Made by a program: the position numbers and the translations under genes
Source: Saussurea involucrata
Taxonomy: Eukaryota > Streptophyta > Magnoliopsida > Asterales > Asteraceae
Direction: 5' to 3'
DNA length: 64,000 nt
Assembly (NCBI GenBank): GCA_033807775.1
Contig: CM066317.1
Span: forward strand, 39,807,870 to 39,871,869
Part shown: piece after piece, positions 34,103-43,740 of the stretch
Position numbering within the stretch: the stretch's first letter is position 1
Layout of the letters: each line of letters opens with the position of its first letter
The notes under the pieces: model-generated
Database searches by the model: none
What the model was told of the DNA's origin: nothing
Seen by the model: the letters and a program-made list of their open reading frames with translations, nothing else

Positions 34103-35669
34103 ATGCCAAGAAGAACCCGAGGGAAAATCACAGAACCGATCGATCCAGAGATTGAAAGAACAACTCGCCTATTACGAAAAGAAGCCAAGGTCAGAAGACA
34201 ACTGAGAATGGGCGACGAAATCCCTGTCAACAACCCACCTCCGACGAGAGTTCCGATGCGGTCATTTGCCAATCCGAATGTGGAAGCCACACGCATGGGC
34301 ATACAACCTCCAACAACTGGCGCAAATTACTTTGAAATAAAGCCGAGCACGATTGTTATGGTGCAACAGCACCAGTTTGGAGGAGCGCCGACAGAAGATC
34401 CTCACGCACACCTCCGTGCGTTCGAACGGATATGCAACACCTTCAAGATCAACGGAGTGAATGAGAATGCAATCAAGTTACGTTTGTTCTGCTTTTCACT
34501 CAAGGGCAGAGCAGAGACCTGGATAGAAAACCTACTGACAGATCTGATCAGAACCTGGGCAGACTTGCAACCTGCTTTCCTTCAGAAGTTCTTTCCACCG
34601 GGTAGAACCGCCCACTTATGGCAGATATCACGCATTTTGCTCAATGGGATCAAGAAACATTGTATGAAGCATGGGAGAGGTATAAGGACATGTTTAAAAA
34701 TGTCTTCATCATGGACTACATGGCTGGGTCGTCATCTAAACGTTCTTTAGCGGCCTCCACCCACAATTCAATAACGAAATCACTGCTGCAGCGGGTAGAG
34801 CACTCATGGATAAAACGTACGAAGAAGCGGTCGAGCTGATTGACAACCTAGCCGAACACAGCTGTGCCACTCTGAGGTCTACAATTAGAAGAGTTGTCAG
34901 TGTACAAGAGAACGATGAGCTAAAGGCAATGAAAGCACAGTTAGCCGCCATCACTAATCAGCTGAAAGGGACTTCCATTCAACCAACACTAATGAATGAA
35001 GATGGTGTTCCAGAATTGTTCCCTGCATCAACGAACCTGAACAAGTTCAGTTTATTTAAAATCGGAACAACCTGTCCAAGGAATGATCCATTCTCAAATA
35101 CATATAATGAAGGATGGAATAGACACCCAAATTTCTCATGGACTCAACAGCAAGGCCAACCAAAGGAAACCATGGGACAACAACAACAACAATACGGTAA
35201 CAATTCTAACTTTTCATCTCAATCTCAATCTAACAATGTTTACCGTCCCCTAGGTTACAATGCAAGGAAATTTGAGGACGCACCAGAGAAGAAGCCCGGA
35301 TTGGAAGACATGATGATGAAATTCAAGTCGAAGATGGATAGCACAATTGAAGGGTTGGCAAGCACAGTGGGCGCAGTAAAGACAGCAACCGAGCAGAATA
35401 CTGCCTCAATCAAGATCTTAGAGAGACAAGTGGGACAGATAGCTGAAGCCCTACAATCCCGGAATCAAGGTCAATTCCCTAGTCAACCTGAAAGGAAATC
35501 AAGAGAGGATTGCAATGCCATTCATCTGAGGAGTGGTACGGAATTGATAAAAGATTTGACTCATGAGCCAGTTATCGATAAATCTGAGAATGAGCATGTA
35601 GAGACAGAAAGGGTCAAGGCCGCAGATGTTGGGCTGAAATACGGTACTTCTAGTGATATTGTTGATTAG
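34103..35669 (+). pseudogene. gag of Athila/Tat-like element, two frameshifts
   Basis: The start ATG 34103 follows a CATTTTCAG/GT acceptor-like site. The N-terminus is basic (MPRRTRGKITEP). The retrotransposon gag core reads DPHAHLRAFERICNTFKING, LRLFCFSLKGRAETW and FLQKFFPPGRT. A one-base shift near 34610 moves to ITHFAQWDQETLYEAWERYK. A second near 34740 moves to TYEEAVELIDNLAEHS and the long Gln/Asn-rich C-terminal part with a coiled-coil (KILERQVGQIAEAL), ending in DCNAIHLRSG. The stop is at 35667. The domain order is that of Athila gag; no zinc knuckle is evident. Confidence 0.85.
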
Positions 35670-35769
35670 AAAGAACCAAATGAGGAATATGTGACATCTC
35701 CATCAAAGCCGGTAGTCAACCCGTATGTTCCACCACTACCTTTTCCAAATCGACTAAGGCACACGAGGA

Positions 35770-36481
35770 TGATGAACAGTTCAGAAAATTTCTTGACATC
35801 TTCAAGAAATTGCACATGAACATTCTCTTTGCAGAAGCACTTGCTCAAATGCCGACATATCTCAAGTTCATGAAGGACATCGTATCCAAGAAGAGGAAGA
35901 TTGAACACCATGCCACAATTGCACTTACTGAGGAGTGCAGTGCAATCATTCACAATAAGCTTCCCTCGAAGCTTCAAGATCCAGGGAGTTTTTCTATATC
36001 TATACAACTTGGAAATTTTTGTTTTGATAAAGTGTTATGTGATTTAGGAGCTAGTATAAATCTAATGCCCTTATCAATTTTCAGGAAGTTGGGTATATGA
36101 GACTTGAAGCCGACATCAATGACACTTCAGTTGGCCGATCGATCCATGAAGCACCCATATGGCATAGTTGAAGATGTGCTGATTACAGTTGGTAAGTTTT
36201 ACTTTCCGGTTGATTTTGTGGTTCTAGATATGGATGAAGACAAGAAGACCCCGTTAATATTGGGGAGACCATTTCGGGCCACGAGCAAGGCGCTCAATGA
36301 CATGGAGGGATGCGAGATGACATTAAGAGTTGGCGGTGAAAAAGTGACTTTTAAGGTGTTCGAGAGTGTAAAGGATCGGACTGAAAAAGAAACCAGTGAT
36401 CACGGAAAACCAGATGTGGGAAAATCTGCTAAAAATCGCATGTGTGGGAGATTCAATTCCGCAGATACCGAGCCAAATTGA
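35770..36481 (+). pseudogene. Aspartic protease of Athila/Tat-like element
   Basis: The region has HMNILFAEALAQMPTYLKFMK and then the retropepsin core: CDLGASINLMPLSIFRKLGI, with Leu in place of Thr/Ser of the usual DTG/DSG, as is common in plant gypsy elements. It continues to DMDEDKKTPLILGRPF. One in-frame TGA at 36098-36100 splits it. After the protease the frame ends; the RT that should follow is absent. Confidence 0.85.
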
Positions 36482-38558
36482 GAGCCACACAGTCGTGCCA
36501 CGACTATAAATAAGGCGCTAGGTGGGAGGCAACCCACCAGGTTTGTTTCGTTTCATTTTCGTAATTTCTTGTTTGCTTGTTTTTTTTCTTTTTTTTAATT
36601 GTTTTGTGAGGCCTCTTGTCGAGAAGTCAAGTTGGGAAAGGTCCCTGAGACGAGCGTGTTGGCCTTGGAATGGGAAGGACGAAACGGCCACCACCACCCC
36701 GAGATGGCCGACTTATGACAAGCTTACACCGATGGAAAAGGTTCGACTACGTCAAGAGCCAAACAAGGATATCATAAGAAGAAGAGCATTGATGAAAGAA
36801 AAATGGTACTAAACAAGCGCGAGAGTCGACTTTAAAGACTTCTTGAGTTCCTCGTACATTCTACTTATCGGCCATATGGATGACTGTACTTCACTTTTAC
36901 TCTTGTCATTATATGCTAACTGGTTTGCAATTATTTGGGCATCATGTATGCATTATAGGTCTATTGTTGATTTCTGCACCTCTCATTGCACTTACTCAAA
37001 ACCAAGTTGGCACATTGGGGACAATGTGTTGGTAAGGTTTGGGGTTGTAGGCACGGGCATACTTATCTAGGCACGGTACCGTCTTGTTGGGTCATTTTTA
37101 AAAAAGACATGTAGGACGGAGACACATGACTTTATAAAAAGCACAGTTTTCACGAGTTTATATTGTCTTGCGAATCTGAAAATGGTGATATAGTCTGGAT
37201 CAACGACTAGGAGATTGCATTATTAGGAGACATTAGTGGAGACCACCCGTGAGATATTGAGCCTTACAAAAGACCGATTCGATTCCGAGAGAAGTAACAC
37301 ATAAAATCTACACACATATCAGTTATTCTTTCGTCGTGGTTATAGTTTGATCTCACTATAATTTGCATTAAGTATCAAAGACCTCCATCAGGATATTGAG
37401 TAAAGGTTTAGTCACCTCATCGTGTGGACCTTAAGACATGATTCCAGGCATTGTGTGTAATTTAATTTTTCTTCTTTTTAGCTTTCGCTTCTTTGATTAA
37501 TTGTGTGCACCCAAGCCCCGTTGCAGCCATACACTGAAATGAATTTTCTTTTCGAAACCCACTATTTAACCCCAGCCTAAACACTAGCCGACCCTTGTCC
37601 TAAGATGTGTCATTCACAAGCGGTAGTGATCATGGTAAGGGATGAAATGAAGAAAGAAATAAAAAGGGGAGTGAGAGAAGAAAAGCAGATCCAATCGGAT
37701 CATTGAGCTTCTAATAAAAGAGGGCCAATGCATGCCCCACAAAAAAAAAACAAAAAAAAAAAACAAAAAGAAGTCGGCCAATCACCCGGGCAAAGGATAA
37801 AAGCCAAAAGAGCAATATGATACCAAAGGGTGTTGTGCCAAAAGAAAAGAACAAAAAGATAGATACACCAAAAGGGTGTAGTGTTGGGAGAAGAAAAAGA
37901 AGAAGAAAGAAGAAAAATTGGGAAAATAAGGCGGAAACGTCTAAGAACCGCACAAAGATTGACACATCTAGGCTTTTGTTCCCTTTTTACCCTTCGTTTC
38001 TTAGCCATAACCCCTAGCCCCATTACAACCCAATAAAAGACCTGGATGATCTTCTGGAAAATGTGATAAAGGTAGACTACTTCGTTTACTAATATTCCTT
38101 GTCTTGCTACTTGATTCCTTCCTGAGATCAATTTCATTTTAACATTAGTGCGTCTTTCAATTTCAGTTGTCATGTAAATTCTTGGGTATTATTGTACATA
38201 ACTTCTAAATACATGACAACATGTGTGACAGCCTAGGATTCTAGTGAATTGAGAGCATCCCGTGAGGTAGGGTCGTGGCGAAATCCTCTCCGAAAATGTG
38301 ATCGAATAGTTGTAATTCAGTATGGTGTCGTCGTTTTCCAGTTCAATTTTCAATGTTTATTTTATGTTACGGTGTTGTGATTAAAGTCTAACTTTCTTTT
38401 CCTCATGTTGCATCACTTATTGACACAAGAATATACCCAGTTCATGATAAGTATATACCCATGCGCCATCTTTGCAGAATTAACTTTCTTTTGACCTATT
38501 CTTATCTCTCTTTGTCGCTAATTTTCTTGGGGACAAGCAACGCTCGGTGAGGGAACTT
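36482..38558 (+). other. Non-coding 3' region of the gag-protease element
   Basis: The motif GGCGCTAGGTGGGAGGCAACCC at 36509-36534 is the usual post-coding signature of Athila-like elements. ATTGGGGACAATGTG follows near 37014. The rest is A-rich (poly-A runs near 37740) with no pol domain. The minus-strand frame over 37700-38173 is low-complexity Phe/Leu and not a gene. Confidence 0.65.
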
Positions 38559-38562
38559 TGAT

Positions 38563-38794
38563 GAACATATAGAACGTGCTGAAAAAGATCATTGAAGAAG
38601 AAGAAGAGAGAGAGTCATCAGAGAACTTCGCAAACGTCAGAAAATATCTGGCTGAAGAGCTTCTTAGAGCGATTGAAGAAAGGCTAGAGTTCAGGAAATC
38701 CATTCGGCACTTCGAGATTTTGTTCGCTATTCGAAAGCGATATGTCCCTAACTGGCGTGAGATCGAACTTCAATTCCAAGGGGGGGATTGTTAG
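38563..38794 (+). pseudogene. Second ORF of element A, C-terminal end
   Basis: After the nested element, a frame resumes: VLKKIIEEEEE, ENFANVRKYLAEELLRAIEERLEFRKSIRHFE, ending FQGGDC. It is helical and highly charged. It continues over the polypurine tract, and its stop codon TAG (38792-38794) lies within the first six bases of the 3' LTR. It belongs with the frame at 32126-32498. Confidence 0.7.
38776..38788 (+). promoter_or_regulatory. Polypurine tract of element A
   Basis: CCAAGGGGGGGAT directly precedes the 3' LTR and would prime plus-strand DNA synthesis. It is also translated as part of the second ORF. Confidence 0.85.
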
Positions 38795-39040
38795 GTCTCA
38801 TATTAGTGGAATAGAAGTATAGGGACCATTATTGACATATCTTGTAAATATCCTTTCTAGGATATAAATAGATAGCTTAAACCTAGATTAGGGTTTAATG
38901 ACCTAATTACTTCTTGATTACCTTTTGTACGTACGGCTACAGTTTCCAAGCTTTCTGTTCATTAATCAAAGTAAGATTTATGATGTTAATGTTGAATTGT
39001 GTTGATTCATACTATTGCACTTGTTAATCTGTGACCCACA
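38789..39040 (+). repeat. 3' LTR of copia element A
   Basis: It runs from TGTTAGGTCTCA to GTGACCCACA, with a TATA box at 38863-38870. It is followed by the GTCAG duplication. Confidence 0.95.
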
Positions 39041-39424
39041 GTCAGTTAAGAGATTATGTTCTAGAGATGCAAGATACACATTTAGACACAATAGTCAAAC
39101 TTGATACGGTTAGTGAACCTAATCTTTCTAGTCCAACCAAATAATTCAAGAGGTTATACATTTGCATTGGGGTTTAAAGAAAGGTTTCAAAACATACATG
39201 AGGAATATATTGGGTCTTGATGGAACCTTCATGAAAGGCCCCTTTTTGGAGCAACTATTAACAGTTGTTGGAGTTGACCCAAATAATGGCACATACCCCT
39301 TAACTTATGCATTGGTCAAAGTTGAAACAAAAAATTCATGGACTTGGTTCTTGGAATGTCTTGGAGATGATCTCGAGTTGTCAAAAAGGTCCAACTTCAC
39401 ATTCGTTATTGACAAACAGAAGGT
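39041..39424 (+). pseudogene. MULE transposase, start of catalytic domain
   Basis: LRDYVLEMQDT resumes the exon cut by the copia insertion. The MULE catalytic region follows: FKTYMRNILGLDGTFMKGPF with the first catalytic Asp (39219-39221), then GVDPNNGTYPLTYALVKVE, NSWTWFLECLGDDL and FVIDKQK with the presumed second Asp. A TAA near 39141 breaks the frame. The coding match ends at a GTATCC donor-like site (39424), so an intron probably follows. Confidence 0.85.
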
Positions 39425-40195
39425 ATCCCTTTATCATGGTTTACTTGTTTAATTTTTTTGTTAGACTTGCAACATTTATGAAATGTCCTCTATAAACTTG
39501 TTTACTTGAATTGTTTATTTTTTTTAACTTGATGCTTTTTGTACCTTATATTCACTAGTTTATTAACCTGTTATGTTGTATATTGGTGTCAATCTGTTTG
39601 CCAAAAATTAATCATGTGTTGATAGCAAAGATAAGACTTAATTGTTTTCACCATTAAAATTAATGCAACCAAACAAACTTATGCCTTCAACATTGGTTTA
39701 GGCTACACTTTTGACACGTTTTGACATCAAATAAGGCTATTGTTTTGATATATGGTATTGTTTTGATAGTAACGTTTTTCCGAATTCAAAATCGATTTAC
39801 ACCGAGATATAGTAGGATGTTGTGAAAACTCAAAGCATCACAAATGTAGACTCGTTTGTTGGGTATCCAGAGTGTCTTGAATCACCTTCATTGGTGCTTG
39901 GACGAGCGAGATATGATCGAAATACCACCGCAACCTCACAAATATGTCAAAGATCTTGCTTTTGCATTTATTTGTTCATTAATTTGACAACATTTGCATA
40001 CAACATTTAGTGTTTTTTTGCTGTAATTGGTTTGAATAACACTAAAAACCAGGTTCTTGTATATTTTAAGTAACTTCGTCTTGTAATTGATTTTATTTAA
40101 ACTTTAATGTATGGTTTATGAACATTCAGATTTATGAATATTTTTATGTTGTTTACTTTCTCAACATTTGCTAATGGATTATACTAGCTATTGCA
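39425..40195 (+). other. Probable intron of the MULE transposase gene
   Basis: AT-rich, non-coding DNA between two consecutive transposase pieces. A short C-rich segment near 39830-39960 has no identifiable frame. Confidence 0.5.
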
Positions 40196-40390
40196 ACTTT
40201 GCATCTAAATGTTGACCATATATTCTGCTTACGCTATATTCATCAGAATATGAAACAACAAGGGAGGGGCAAAACCTATAAAGATCATATATAGAAGTGT
40301 GAAATAGGTCCCATTGTCCCTGCATTTGATAAAGTAATGGCAGAGTTGAAATTATTCAATGAGAAAGCATATGACTCATTGATAAAAATA
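40196..40390 (+). pseudogene. MULE transposase, central exon
   Basis: CLRYIHQNMKQQ, then GKTYKDHI, PAFDKVMAELKLFNEKAYDSL and KI match the helical insertion region of MULE transposases. The word continues after the solo LTR with ACCACCCAGCATTGG (the PPQHWSRSHFTG-type segment). There is one in-frame stop. Confidence 0.75.
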
Positions 40391-40919
40391 TGTAACACCT
40401 CGAATTTCCATCATGTTGTATTTTGATATAAAGGGGTCGAAAGAGTAATTAGTCAAAGTGTTAGACTAATTGTAAAATGCAAAAACTTCAGGGTTGACTT
40501 GGTCATTTGTTGATAGTCGATTTTGTATAAAAGTTTTAAGTCGGCTGAATTATTGAGACTTATCTCAATTGTTTCTGGAAGTCGTATCAAAACAAGCTAG
40601 AGAGAGATTCCTGAGTTCTAAAAAAATTCTGGTAAAAATTTGATCCTGATTTCAATTCAATCCCTTAGAAATCGATAATCAAATTAAATTGATTTGATTA
40701 GGTGCTGGGTAGTTAGTGCGAAGTTTGAAGGTGAATCGATTTGCGTTGCAAACACTGAGTTCGAACTCTCATCAGGTGAGTTCATCTAACTGTTTTTGTT
40801 TAATAAAGCCTATTTGTGAAATAAAATGGTTGAATAAGCTTGTTATTATCTGTGAGAAATAGATACAAATCGATTTTTAAAGTTCTAGGTAGAAAATGAT
40901 TGAACTGGGTAAAATTGGA

Positions 40920-41205
40920 TGAATCCGGAAGATGAACAATCCGAAATGTTCTGGATTCCGGATGTTTACTGAAATGTTCCGGATGGGTTGTACCGGATAC
41001 CAGATTGATTCCGGATACCTGATGGTTTCCAGATAAGATACCGGATTTGATTCTCGGATGGTTTCGGACTTTGAGTCCGGATACTCTTTCCGGATGTTAC
41101 CGGATTCCTTTGATTTCCGGGTGTTTCCGGATAAATGTTCTGGATTAGGTTTTCAGATAGAATTCCGGACTGTTTCTGGACTTGTTTCCGGATTAGATTA
41201 CTGGA
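40920..41205 (+). repeat. CCGGA-rich tract in solo LTR
   Basis: At least twelve CCGGA words, mostly TTCCGGAT or TACCGGAT, lie within about 285 bp, against well under one expected by chance. They are irregularly spaced. Similar tracts lie at 19865-20190, 28395-28835 and 56055-56470. Confidence 0.85.
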
Positions 41206-41398
41206 CAAGTTTCCTGCATATTTTTGGGTAATATTGTACTGTTCAAATGTTTTACGAATACAAAACATATTGTGATTTTAACAGTACTATAATGATTATA
41301 ACTCGATTGATATTATGATACGAGTATTTAGGTGCATTGAGTGAATATGTACCTATGTTAAGAAGTGTAATGGATCCATAGGCACTAGTATTATGTGA

Positions 41399-41717
41399 AC
41401 ACGTGGAATAGGCGTGGACTAATCGTAATTCCCGTGTATTTGATCAACGTGGAATAGGTGTGGACTAATCGTAATTCCCGTGTATTTGATCAACGTGGAA
41501 TAGGCGTGGACTAATCGCAATTCTCGTTGAATGGAAATGAGGAATAGGCGTGGACTAATCGTAATTCCCATTTCGTACTAAGATGAGAAATCGTGGGATA
41601 GGCGTGGACTAATCGTAATTCCCGATTTCTATTGGAAGAAAAGAGATAGGCATGGCTTAATTGTAATCTCTACTTCCACTCCAGGAAATAGGCATGGACT
41701 AATTGTAATTTCTTGGA
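41399..41717 (+). repeat. Array of seven covarying hairpins
   Basis: Seven units at 41399-41437, 41447-41481, 41490-41530, 41534-41574, 41586-41630, 41634-41677 and 41680-41717 each pair into a stem around an 18-nt loop close to AGGCGTGGACTAATCGTA. The inner five base pairs vary (GGAAT/ATTCC, GGGAT/ATTCC, GAGAT/ATCTC, GAAAT/ATTTC). The outer stems differ completely (ACACG/CGTGT, TCAACG/CGTTGA, GAAATG/CATTTC, AGAAATCG/CGATTTCT, GGAAG/CTTCC) yet stay complementary. Units 1-5 share a single bulged base at the same place. Confidence 0.9.
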
Positions 41718-42267
41718 CATGAGCAATGATCTAGAATCCATGGTGATTCGTAGTAGGCTCTTGAACATGAAGCTATGACTTACTTAGTGTTTGTCATATT
41801 CATGGAATCGGGATTCCCGTCATCGAAAGATGTTATGTGTACGGTAAGAAAGGTTGAGATCAGGTGAATTTATTTGCTTTGTTTACAGTTTGGTTTTCAA
41901 AGCTTATAAAGTTTTTAATTTGAAAATTAGATGTTCTCACTAGGCGTAAGCCTAATCTTTTGAAATTAAATTTTCTTACCAGGTACTAGCTCAGGAAGGG
42001 ATGAGTGTCGAGAAATCCCAGAGTTATGTTTTTGGAGCTATGTTGGAGAATCTAGTAGAACAAGGAGTATTTTGGAGATATTATAGACAACTCGTATAAT
42101 CTGATGTTATTAGTTATGAATTAGATTAGTCGGTTGTTTATAATAGATCAGTTGTAAATATAAACCTTGTCACTAATCCCCCATTTATGTATGAAAGTTT
42201 TGGAAGAAACTGTTGTGGACCTTGGAAATTGAAGGTTTAAATTTATTGTGGTTTTTAGGGTGTTTCA

Positions 42268-42530
42268 AAATACCACCCAGCATTGGTCTCGGTCTCATTT
42301 GACCGGTGATTTACTACTTTTTATTAATCCTAAGAGTATGATTTCATATGATTGTTTCTAAATATGTTCATTGTTTATTGTGTATAGGTAGATGTCACTG
42401 TGATGTCTTGTTGAACAACATGTGCAGAGTTTTTAACACATAACTCATAAATGCTAGGGATGATTGAGTTTGTCGGATTTTTGTGCACTTCTACTGCATC
42501 CTTATGTGAGATGCGTTGTTAAGAATTAAT
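42268..42530 (+). pseudogene. MULE transposase, C-terminal-side pieces
   Basis: The first bases continue the exon cut by the solo LTR (CACCCAGCATTGGTCTCGG, the QHWSRSHF-type word). After a short gap, CHCDVLLNNMC with RVFN (about 42390-42440) matches the D-LLNNxCExFN segment near the end of the MULE catalytic domain. SWIM and knuckle motifs are not visible. 42530-42884 is AT-rich with nothing recognised. Confidence 0.65.
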
Positions 42531-42881
42531 TCATCCTCTATAGGTTACTTATACTTTTTATTGGAAACCCTTGCAAGTATTGTATTGGAATCAAATGAGT
42601 TTTGAACATTTCAATCTCACATTTCCGCAAGTCGTTTCAATTTATGTGACAAATTGCAATAGCAACAATATTTCAATTTATGCAAATCAGTTACACATGA
42701 TTAATATTATTAAATGACGACATGCCATTTTAAGTGATGTTATTTAGACGAATCATGTAACTAAAGACAAGATGCTTATAGGGGTTCGAATATCTTATCT
42801 TCTCTAACATAAGATAGCTTTATTTTTGGAATTCAAAATATTCTTATTAAATATGTTGTCCTTCAACAACTTGTATTTATA

Positions 42882-42909
<28 letters not shown>

Positions 42910-42912
<3 letters not shown>

Positions 42913-43281
42913 GCTCACTATTTTGTAAAAAAAAATCGTGTAAACTTTGGATTTCATAGGTTTTTTAATGAAATTTTTTCATGAAATTGTTTATTTTGAT
43001 GAAATTGTTTCATATCGTTCATTTCTTGATGAAATTGTTTCATATATTTGTGTTTTTTTATGTAGTTTCATATATTTTTTTTTCATTCCTATGAAACTTG
43101 ATGAAACTTTTTCGTTTTACATAAAAAACACAAATATATGAAACAATTTCATTAAGAAATGAATGATATGAAACATTTTTATCAAAATAAACAATTTCAT
43201 AAAATAATTTCATCAAGAAAACGTATGAAATCCAAAAGTTTACAAGTTTACACACATTTAGCAGTTTACAATTTATTATCC

Positions 43282-43283
<2 letters not shown>
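42910..43283. mobile_element. Foldback MITE 1 in (TA)n, GAAACAATTTCATC type
   Basis: The arms at about 42920-43075 and 43110-43270 are inverted copies built of TGATGAAATTGTTTCAT modules. A (TA)n tract (42885-42909) precedes it, and a CT/TA/AG palindromic microsatellite follows. There is no coding capacity. It is related to the MITE at 44029. Confidence 0.75.
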
Positions 43284-43352
<69 letters not shown>

Positions 43353-43354
43353 AA
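43284..43354. repeat. Palindromic (CT)n(TA)n(GA)n microsatellite
   Basis: About 28 bp of CT, 18 bp of TA and 22 bp of GA in a row make a near-perfect self-complementary tract between two MITEs. Confidence 0.95.
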
Positions 43355-43664
43355 GGTTCAAACGAGGAGCGTAACTATTTACGAGAAACGCGAGGAGCAC
43401 CGCCCATGTACTGAATCACATGTGATTCACTACTGCCGAATCACATGTGATTCACAGCTGATCGGGGGGCTTCCGCCCATGTAGTGGATCACATGTGATT
43501 CACAACTATGATTAAAATTCGGACACGCGCGGTTTGTCCCGCGGTTTGCAAAAGCGTGCGGTTTGTCCCGCGGTTTGTGTAGTGAATTACATGTGATTCA
43601 GTACATGGGCGGTGCTCCTCGCGTTTTCTTAAATTGGTGCGCTCCTCGTTTGAACCCGCCTCTA
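43355..43664. mobile_element. Foldback MITE 2 in (TA)n, CACATGTG type
   Basis: The inverted ends GGTTCAAACGAGGAGCG (43355) and GCTCCTCGTTTGAACC (43641-43656) extend for about 75 bp through GCGAGGAGCACCGCCCATGTACT. The centre has repeated palindromes GAATCACATGTGATTC and two GCGGTTTGTCCCGCGG words. (TA)n lies on both sides. Confidence 0.85.
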
Positions 43665-43740
43665 CATATATATATATATATACACATATATATATATATA
43701 TACACACATATATATATATACATATATATACATATATATA

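Larger units (their letters stand above)
32499..38558 (+). mobile_element. Athila/Tat-like gypsy element with gag and protease only
   Basis: It has a 5' LTR (32499-33947), a tRNA-Asp-type PBS, gag and protease frames and a long AT-rich 3' region, but no RT, RNase H or integrase. The 3' end at about 38521-38558 has GGGGACAAGCAACGCTCGGTGAGGGAACTT, the usual region before a 3' LTR of this family, and is followed by only TGAT. The 3' LTR is therefore essentially gone and no target-site duplication can be shown. It sits within the second ORF of copia element A, so it is younger than that insertion. Confidence 0.82.
19172..39040 (+). mobile_element. SIRE/Maximus-like Ty1-copia element A with second ORF
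   Basis: LTRs of ~251 bp at 19172-19422 and 38789-39040 enclose a 19.9-kb insertion, flanked by a perfect GTCAG duplication (19167-19171, 39041-39045). The order is PBS, long leader, gag, protease, integrase, RT, RNase H, then a large second ORF, as in the SIRE lineage of copia elements. A gag-protease gypsy-like element (32499-38558) interrupts the second ORF. By hand alignment the LTRs differ by about five substitutions and one indel, so insertion was fairly recent. The coding frames nevertheless hold many stops and shifts. Confidence 0.92.
40776..41982 (+). other. Candidate intron inside solo LTR
   Basis: Donor CAG/GTGAGT, a CCTAAT branch-like word, a T-rich tract and acceptor CCAG/GT. 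It encloses the CCGGA tract and the hairpin array. It is a prediction only, supported by the same layout in two other LTR families here. Confidence 0.4.
40391..42267 (+). mobile_element. Solo LTR, TGTAACACC gypsy-like family
   Basis: It starts TGTAACACCT, ends GGGTGTTTCA and has a perfect AAATA duplication (40386-40390, 42268-42272), for 1877 bp. A TATA box (TATAAAAG, 40526-40533) is 136 bp in. A donor CATCAG/GTGAGTTC (GT at 40776) and an acceptor TTTTCTTACCAG/GT (AG ending 41982) are separated by a CCGGA-rich tract (40920-41205), a seven-hairpin array (41399-41717) and a CTCACTAGGCGTAAGCCTAAT word. That last word is shared, with changes, with the LTR ending at 13905. No internal region remains. 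Confidence 0.92.
16690..42530 (+). mobile_element. Decayed autonomous-type MULE split by three LTR insertions
   Basis: MULE transposase coding pieces appear in order on the plus strand at 16690-16931, 18185-19171, 39041-39424, about 40200-40390 and 42268-42530. The gaps between them are exactly the insertions, each with a 5-bp duplication: solo LTR 16932-18184 (GTGAC), copia element A 19172-39040 (GTCAG) and solo LTR 40391-42267 (AAATA). The gap 39425-40200 looks like a native intron. Terminal inverted repeats of this MULE were not found, so its outer limits are uncertain. The order of the three insertions among themselves cannot be deduced. Confidence 0.8.

Noticed and set aside
37700..38173. 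157-residue minus-strand frame with Phe/Leu runs as a membrane protein
   Set aside because: It is the translation of poly-A/poly-G purine tracts in a retroelement 3' region.
41399..41717. Repeat array as CRISPR
   Set aside because: Plant DNA; constant parts are hairpin loops and variable parts are complementary stems, not spacers, and there are no cas genes.
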